A stretch of DNA of 64,000 nt from Pinus tabuliformis. Taxonomy: Eukaryota; Streptophyta; Pinopsida; Pinales; Pinaceae. Made by a program: the position numbers and the translations under genes. The DNA lies in NCBI GenBank assembly GCA_031772625.1, contig CM062810.1, positions 459,239,731 to 459,303,730 on the forward strand, given 5' to 3'. Shown piece by piece: positions 57,458-64,000 of this stretch; position 1 is the first letter of the stretch, and every line of letters begins with the position of its first letter. The notes under the pieces are model-generated. The model did not search any database and was not told the DNA's origin. It saw nothing but the letters and a program-made list of their open reading frames with translations.

Positions 57458-57583
57458 TGTACACCATCGGATTAATAATTAGTAATTAAGACAAAAACGA
57501 AAGTTAAGGGCTTAAAAAAATGTACACCATCAGATTAATAATTAGTAATTAAGACAAAAATTAATAGTTAAAGGCTTAAAAAT
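57458..57583 (+). repeat. 63-bp tandem duplication
   Basis: TGTACACCATCGGATTAATA at 57458 and TGTACACCATCAGATTAATA at 57521, with AGTAATTAAGACAAAAA in both. A weaker third unit may lie just upstream (TTTGCACCATTAGATCAAA, 57420). Confidence 0.92.
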
Positions 57584-59320
57584 AATAATAGTTATGACAG
57601 GAAACTGTATACAGTCAGTTAGGGAAAAAATTGTATACAACCCTTCCTTCGTTCCCTCTTTGCTTTCATTGCTTTCGAGGGATTTGGCCTCAGGAGAACA
57701 ATGTTGCCTCTCATTTCCAACTTCAAATCGTAGTGTCCTCCGAGAATTGAGTAAATTTTTACTCTGTCTTAGCCACATCCTCCTCATAAAATAGCAGGGA
57801 ATCTGTTTAACACTCAGCAACATTCGTCATGTTCTGTGTTTCATAATCTCTGTATACCATTTTCATATTCTTTTTCTTGTGGAACCCAATCTTTAATTGT
57901 ATAGATTAGATGTTCCCTTTATCGTGATTGAATCCCATGGCTTTTGTGGAATGCATGAATGTTGTACATTCAATGGGCGAACCTGCATACACAGAGCCTG
58001 CCTAAAGAATCTGATATTGTTCCGCACTCCTTGGCGATGAATTGGCAGACGTTGTGGATGCAAAGTGTCTGGAAATCATGCCTCTTGTTTTTAAATTGGT
58101 ATCAAAGCCTTCAAAAGTGTGGAAGTGGTGCTCAATAATATTGATTTCATCATGCTATAGAAATCCATAGTTCTGTTTACATATGCATTGGTCTGTAAGG
58201 AGAAGTTTTTACATAGGCTTGGTTACATGTCCAACATATGATGGATAAATCTGTTGCATAAGAAAACTGTGAATTGTGAGCAGTGGAGGCCATCCAGAAA
58301 TTGTCTCGCGAGGAGGACAAGGGCATAAAGGAGCTCGATATCTTGTGAACAATAGAGAAGTTGTATTCTTGATTAGGGAAATTTCTTTCGAAAGGACTAC
58401 TTCACTGTGTGATGGTAGAATATGAGAACTTTTCTCACTGTTTTCTTTTCATTTCAAGTCCTAAATCTACATAGAGAAGAGCCACAAATTGTTCGTTGCA
58501 TGTGTGGATTTGTTGATCTCTTCAACGCAGATACCCATTTGCATGTGTTGTGTGGCCAACATTAGAGATCCAAAGCTAGGGTGTAAGAGGACTGAGCCTG
58601 ACATTACATTATAGAGTGCTTGTGCATGTGCATGAGCCTGTAGAGAGAAGACCTTTGTGTAGTGGAATTGTGTATCTTGGAGGAGTAAGTGTTGTGTATT
58701 GGCAACCTATGGAGATGTTGCAAGGTAGTGAGGGCTATGTGAGCATTGAAATGTGCTTGAGTCAAGCCTGAGAACCGTGGAAGTTGGGTACCCTTAGGTA
58801 ACCTCTATCAAAGTGCACGAGATGGATGTTGGATATGTGACAAACATAGAGATTGCGTTGATGTTCTAGGGAACTGAAATCATGCCTCTCAAGGGAACCA
58901 TGATGAACAAGGTCATTCACTGTAATTGGAAGATAGGGAAAGGGAAAAAGTTTAGGAAGGCCCTGGTTCGAACTTGTTCAATAGTGAAGTTGTGATTCAG
59001 ACATTCCAATGCGCACGTGTATAAAAATTTCTTTATGAAATGAACTGCGTTTATTTCAGGTTATGTACATACCTACAGGAGATTTTTACATCATCATGCT
59101 GAGCTAAACACAAGGTACAAGGATAATTTTAGGGGCGAATGTTCGCCCTTTGGCGAAATTAAGGGTTTTTAAATTTTCAGTGGGCGAATATTTTGTATCA
59201 TAGTATATTTTTACAAATCACCTCAAATAGCCCACCTTATTTTAAGGGAGAGGGTAAAAAATGTAAATTTAGCCCTTGAAATTAGGACTTACAACCTTCC
59301 ATTCGCCCATTTTGAAGAAT
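57584..59320. other. No gene supported; unassigned DNA
   Basis: Composition is less AT-rich than the flanks and parts look transcribed or coding-like (for example 58280-58370), but no frame is sustained and no motif recognised. TTGGTATCAAAGCC near 58098 resembles an LTR-element primer site but no LTR ends beside it. An inverted repeat GGGCGAA-TG-TTCGCCC lies at about 59133-59148. Confidence 0.4.
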
Positions 59321-59800
59321 AGGTTTTATTTAAGTGAATCCTATGGGCCAAATACCATATTTATAAAAGAGGTATGGTAAATTAATAAAAATATAAATAA
59401 ATGAGAGGTATGGTAAATAAATAAAACATTTTTTATATTTACTCCATAAGTCACCTTATATACAGGTAAGGGTGTAAACAAATAAAAATATAAGTAAAGT
59501 GGAGGTATGGTAAATAAATAAAACGTCTTTTTATACTTACTCAAAAGGTATGGTAAATAAATAAAAATATAAATAAACTATACGTATCGTAAATAAATAA
59601 AACCTCTTCTTATATTTAGTCCATAACCCTCGTTCTATTTATGAAGGCTCAAGAAAGAGGTTTTATTTAAGTGAATCCTATGGGCCAAATACCATATTTG
59701 TAAAAGAGGTATGGTAAATTAATAAAAATGTAAATAAACGAGAGGTATCGTAAACAAATAAAACATTTTTTTATATTTACTCCATAAGTCACCTTATATT
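59321..59800 (+). repeat. Direct duplication, period about 337 bp, with inner short repeats
   Basis: AGGTTTTATTTAAGTGAATC followed by CTATGGGCCAAATACCATAT occurs at 59321 and 59658, with high identity for about 140 bp. Between and inside the copies, GGTATGGTAAATAAATAAAA recurs several times at shorter intervals. Confidence 0.9.
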
Positions 59801-59946
59801 TACGAACACTCAAAAAATGGGTTATATTTAGGTGAAACCTATGGCCAAAATACTATGGGACAAATACCATGGACTAGATTGTTATTAATACCATGCAAAA
59901 AACCATTATTAACCCTAATATTAGAATTAATAAAAATAAAAATGGA

Positions 59947-60008
59947 ACATGGTATTGACCCATGGTATTCACCAAAATGGCACATGGTATTGACCCATGG
60001 TATTCACC
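59947..60008 (+). repeat. 35-bp tandem duplication
   Basis: ACATGGTATTGACCCATGGT begins at 59947 and 59982. Each copy continues ATTCACC. Confidence 0.9.
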
Positions 60009-61123
60009 TAGAATGTAGCCTATTTAAATGGGGGAATTAAACCAGCATGTAGCCTATGCTAAGATTCACTAGGACTTTACAAAGTTTTATTATTTAGTGA
60101 AAGACTCGCCAAGATCTTACAAGATTTTATAATTGAGTAAAATATTCGCCATGCCTGGTGAGAGATTCGCCAAAAAATTATATATACATATTATATTATT
60201 GATAAAATCGCCTTCCATTTTTCCTATATACCATGGAGATTCGTCCATTTATTATATTTATAAATTTAGGAGGGGTTCTTAAAATTCTCCCTGACAAGGT
60301 ACCATCTGAAGTGATATTATAGATCCAATTTTTCCATTTACAAGCCCAATCCATAAATATGTAGCACGTTGAGTATAATGTGATGTAAGAAAAAAAATAA
60401 TCGTGAATGTTTCAGCATATGTATTTTCGCTCTTCACAGTATTGTGCCAATGAATTTTCCATTCTATTCTCTTTTGAATAAAAAGTATGAACTATCAGCC
60501 ACCATCCCACGATTCAATGCATTGTTTTCCATTGTGATATGGCAACTAAGATGCAGAGCAGCTCACAAAGGTTCAAAGAATTCCATAATCAATTATAATT
60601 TGTTTTTCCTTATTTTGAAGTTGAGAGACCTGTAATGTAATTTCAGCCATCTAATTCTGTAATCAATTAATTGGTTTTTTCTCATTTCAAAGTTGGGAAA
60701 CACGTAATATTATTTAAGCCATATTAATTACCCGACGGCTCAATTATGTGAAATAACTATCAGTATTTATTTTCTTATCCAATATCTCACAACTAATGAG
60801 ATTATATTTTTAAATGAAAGTTGTCGTAACCATTACGCCTCTTGCAATGGGTTAGTCAACTGACAATATGATTCATTAATTCACTAAACAAAACAAATAT
60901 ATGTGAAAAAAAACTGCCTAAAAATATATAATAACTCTAAAGAAATATATGGAGGGGGTTATTTAAAATTAAATTTATTAATCAAAATATTCAATATAAA
61001 CAATTTGGTTATTTAAAAAGCAAAAAGTATAACAAAAATATAAATTGATAAAAAATAATTACATCTAAGAGGTTCATTCTATAACTCAATATAGAAAATA
61101 TGCGTAATTTCTTCCTTATTCAA

Positions 61124-61125
<2 letters not shown>
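60009..61125. other. No gene seen; AT-rich DNA
   Basis: Three ATTCGCC or CTCGCC motifs occur at 60100-60175. A 63-codon frame (60444-60635) has no recognised motif. Confidence 0.5.

Positions 61126-61205
<80 letters not shown>
61126..61205. repeat. (AT)n microsatellite
   Basis: About 39 pure AT dinucleotides. Confidence 0.98.
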
Positions 61206-61208
<3 letters not shown>

Positions 61209-63183
61209 GTTTGGTTAGTTTTACTTAAAAACATTAGTATAATCAATCAATTCATTATGTCACTCACTCATTTACAAATAAAATATTACCATATTCATAC
61301 AAAATCACATAATTTTATATAATTTAAAGAAATATAAAATAAAAGAAATTCTATATTTTCACTTATTTCCTTACATTTTACAATTATTTTATACAAAACT
61401 TAAATAATAATAATAATTATTATTATTATTTAATATTGATTATAGTAAAATTTTATAATGTTCAAAAATTAAATTAAATTAAAAGTAAAAAAAGTAATTA
61501 TTTTTTAATAGAGAAATGTATTTCATTCAATTCTCAATTGTGCCTAGGCATACATTCTATTGACCACTCTATGTCAACGACCCCATATCAGTACACCCCA
61601 TTTTTGGCCAAAGGGATTCATCATGTTTGAGTATCTGTGCCATTCATACTTCATCATCAACAGGCAGTTTTATGAATATGTCAACCCACTCTGCATATGT
61701 AAAATGTAAATAATCTCAGTATGACCACGTATGTATGTAACAGCCTAGGTAAACCTATGGTTTTGGTGACGATCTCCATTCTAGGAGGTTTTTGGTCTTA
61801 CTAATTCATCTGTGTCTCTAGACACAAATGATCAGCAAGTTTTTCCCTCCACTATTACCCCAAAGCTAGAGTAGATTTTGTCGCTACAATCTTAGGCGAG
61901 TCCTAGTGTTTTAGATCGAGTCTATGTAAAATTGATTTGGGAATAATCCTAGCTAACTCGCTAGATTATTTGATAACAAGTCACTTGGTCTGTTGAAATG
62001 TATTTTGTGTCGCAGAAATGGATTTTTTTAGGTTCTATAACAAATGGGTTTTCCCCTTTTATGTATTAAAATGTAAAATCTTGATGTAAAAATATTTAGT
62101 GCATGGTCCCTCATAATTAGACACCATGGCTAAGTATTAGATGGTTGGAAAAATAATTAATCCCATCATAAGTCAATTAATTAAATTTTCTGGCCAAATT
62201 AAATTGAAAATCCTAAGCCAGAAATTTAATTAATTTTATGTCCTAGGTAAATTTAAATTCTCAAAAGGAAAAAATCATAGGTCTTAAAAAAATAAAATTT
62301 TAAAGGTCTTGGGCCAAAGGAATATTGAAAATTTTAAGAAATCTTGGACCTTTGGACCTTGGTGGCTAAGTCAAAGTCAATTATTCGAGTTAATTAACTC
62401 AAAATTATTATTTTTTAGTTAATTACAAAAGAATTAAATGAAAAATTCGAAATTCCTCAAAAAATAAATAATTTCGACGGATGAGATTAAAATATAATCA
62501 AATCTTTTTCAACGGTCGAGATTAATTTGACAGAGATTAAGCGAACTAGTCGTTAGAGAATTTATCTATAAATTAGAGGTGGGTGTCAGTCTATTTTTCA
62601 TATGATATTTTGATTATGTACTAGCTCTTGAAACTATTGTACACTTTTATGGAATAAATGCAAAAGTCTTTGGGGTTTCAACTTGCAATGGTGTTCCTCT
62701 TCATGAATTTATGGTATACTTGTTTAAATTTCTGCTTAATATTCTGTGAATACTATCAATCAATAGCTCTCTTAGAATAATCTAAATACATGTATCTATT
62801 CAGTTTGTTGGATATAGGGTAACATTTTTAATTTTGATTGAAGTAGGGGTACCTCTATTTCTTCATAATCTTATCGTTGTTCTATTTCTCCACTTGTTTT
62901 GATGGTTGATCTAGTGTTTGTAGAAGATCTCTCAGGTTCTAATTTAGCATTTGGGGATAGTCACCAATTGGACCAGTCAACTTTCAACACATATTTTCTG
63001 AAGAGCCTACTTCATATAAGCCTCGGGATTTATCTAACGATTAATCATTTTCTTTATGGTGTTTCTGGGCTAGTACCTCTCTAAAATTTCAAAATCTTTT
63101 AAATATTTTTTGGAAAATTTGATAGATCTAGCTAAAAGCCTTAGACTATTAGATCTGGGAGTAGAGTTGGACTCATACTCCTT
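61206..63183. other. No gene seen; possible old LTR-like non-coding sequence
   Basis: Extremely AT-rich to 61500, then moderately AT-rich. TCTATAAATTAGAGG near 62567 followed by a non-coding, T-rich stretch with TGTACACTTTTATGGAATAAA looks like the promoter and polyadenylation side of an LTR. No matching partner or TG...CA ends were found, so no element is claimed. Confidence 0.35.
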
Positions 63184-63268
63184 AGATCTGATAGATCTGT
63201 AAATTATTTGTATAGATCTGTAAATTATTTATAGATCTGTTATTTACTTGTGTAGATCTGAAAATTTA
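63184..63268 (+). repeat. Short AGATCTG repeats, period about 20 bp
   Basis: ATAGATCTGTAAATTATTTG and close variants occur four times in a row. Confidence 0.85.
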
Positions 63269-64000
63269 TAACATAATTTTTGAATTTTAACACTTGGGTT
63301 TTTGGGATTTTATTTATTTTTGTACATATTGGGTATCTAAGAAATCAGTCAAAGAAATATTCAGATATGAGCCAGATCTAGACCATGGAGGGAAAGATTT
63401 GGTCTCAAAGATAGTTTGCAAGAATAGATCTGAGAAATCAGCCAAGGAAATCTTCAAATCTGAGATTTTTTCAAGGAGATCTAGGGGTTTTGAGACAGAT
63501 CTTGGCCCTGAAGGGAAAAATCTTGTCCCAGATGTTTTTGCAGGGCAATCCATTAAATATTTTGCAATAAGCCTGAAGATCTGAAGCAAAAAAAAAAATT
63601 CAAAACAAGGGTTTCAAGTTTTGGGGCTCCTAATCCCAGATCTGCCTTCTCCTAACCCAGCGTTAGCCCTATTGGGCCTAGTGTTAGCCCTCATTGGGCT
63701 TAGATTCCCCTTGCTTCATTTTTTATATGAATATTTAAATTTTTTGAAGCTGATCATTGGTGGTTTTTTGCAGAACAATTAGTAAAAAATTGTGTTTCAG
63801 GTATTGAATTTTTTTTGGCAACTTAGGCAAGTGATCTTGAAGGCCTAGGGCCTAAGGATTTGATATCTAAACCCTGTTTTTCCTCACTGTTTGCTACAAC
63901 ATTCATATACCTTTCTAATAGTGATGAAAAACACATCTAAGGGGTTTGAAATTAACTAAAAAAATTGTTAAATACATTAATAAGTCATTTATGTTTGATG
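63269..64000. other. No gene supported at the right end of the window
   Basis: Apart from the duplicated small frame above, there is a short repeat GCGTTAGCCCTATTGGGCCT / TGTTAGCCCTCATTGGGCTT at 63660-63705. Nothing else is recognised. Confidence 0.4.
63340..63555 (+). repeat. Diverged duplication inside a small open frame
   Basis: GAAATCAGTCAAAGAAATAT (63341) and GAAATCAGCCAAGGAAATCT (63433) start two related segments, both continuing to AGATCT, GGGAAA and a final TTTGCA. The open frame 63294-63584 (96 codons) therefore has two similar halves (KSVKEIF... and KSAKEIF...). No family is recognised, and coding is doubtful. Confidence 0.6.

Noticed and set aside
58085-58115. TTGGTATCAAAGCC as an LTR-element primer site
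   Set aside because: No LTR ending in CA lies directly upstream and no partner LTR was found, so the match is not enough to call an element.
1-64000. An unknown multi-gene system, such as a biosynthetic or defence cluster
   Set aside because: Apart from one RING gene, the recognisable coding sequence belongs to dead transposable elements; no group of adjacent intact genes exists here.

Overview
This window looks like nuclear DNA from a vascular plant with a large, repeat-rich, AT-rich genome, perhaps a gymnosperm. The evidence is plant-type Ty1/copia and Ty3/gypsy LTR elements with initiator-Met tRNA primer sites, a plant-type Helitron, a plant RING protein and a Mutator-like MITE. The species cannot be named from the sequence alone. 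No bacterial operon, CRISPR array, rRNA or tRNA gene was seen. Almost everything is transposable-element fossil, tandem repeat or unassigned DNA. One host gene is credible: a 259-codon RING-finger gene on the minus strand at 51565-52344.

Layout, left to right. 1-8.3 kb: a decayed Helitron on the plus strand (DUF6570-like region, HUH Rep, PIF1-like helicase). A 0.5 kb AT microsatellite interrupts it, and a Ty3/gypsy element at 4250-6760 has inserted in the helicase with a GAAAA target duplication. 9.8-11.5 kb: a decayed coding-like tract of unknown family. 12.7-13.5 kb: a 427-bp-period duplication. 19.0-28.8 kb: a minus-strand Ty1/copia element (B) that carries only gag and protease and is split by a larger minus-strand copia element (A, 19905-26537, TSD GTATA). 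29259-33483: a plus-strand relative of B (C, TSD TTCCA), so the 5' LTRs of B and C face away from each other. 39.9-41.2 kb: a 58-bp minisatellite abutting a polypyrimidine tract of about 0.95 kb. 41.7-43.3 kb: a Ty3/gypsy relic, followed directly by a third copia element (D, 43309-49121, TSD CTTGG).

51.5-57.3 kb: the RING gene and, 3.9 kb away, a diverged duplicate that keeps only the 5' half of the gene and carries a 256-bp Mutator-like MITE with a perfect 9-bp target duplication. 54.3-54.6 kb: a fragment resembling the unusual repeated leader of the Ty3 element at 4.6 kb. 57.4-64 kb: AT-rich DNA with several small tandem duplications and no gene I can support.

The genes do not form a pathway. 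The history is one of layered insertion: Helitron then Ty3, copia into copia, copia into Ty3, and MITE into a duplicated gene fragment. By eye the LTR pairs of A, C, D and the Ty3 element all differ by roughly 5-8%, so these insertions are of broadly similar age. No previously undescribed functional system is evident. The best leads are the RING protein lacking a canonical zinc ligand, the 187-bp-period leader repeats, the head-to-head gag-protease-only copia pair, and the unknown coding tract at 9.8-11.5 kb.
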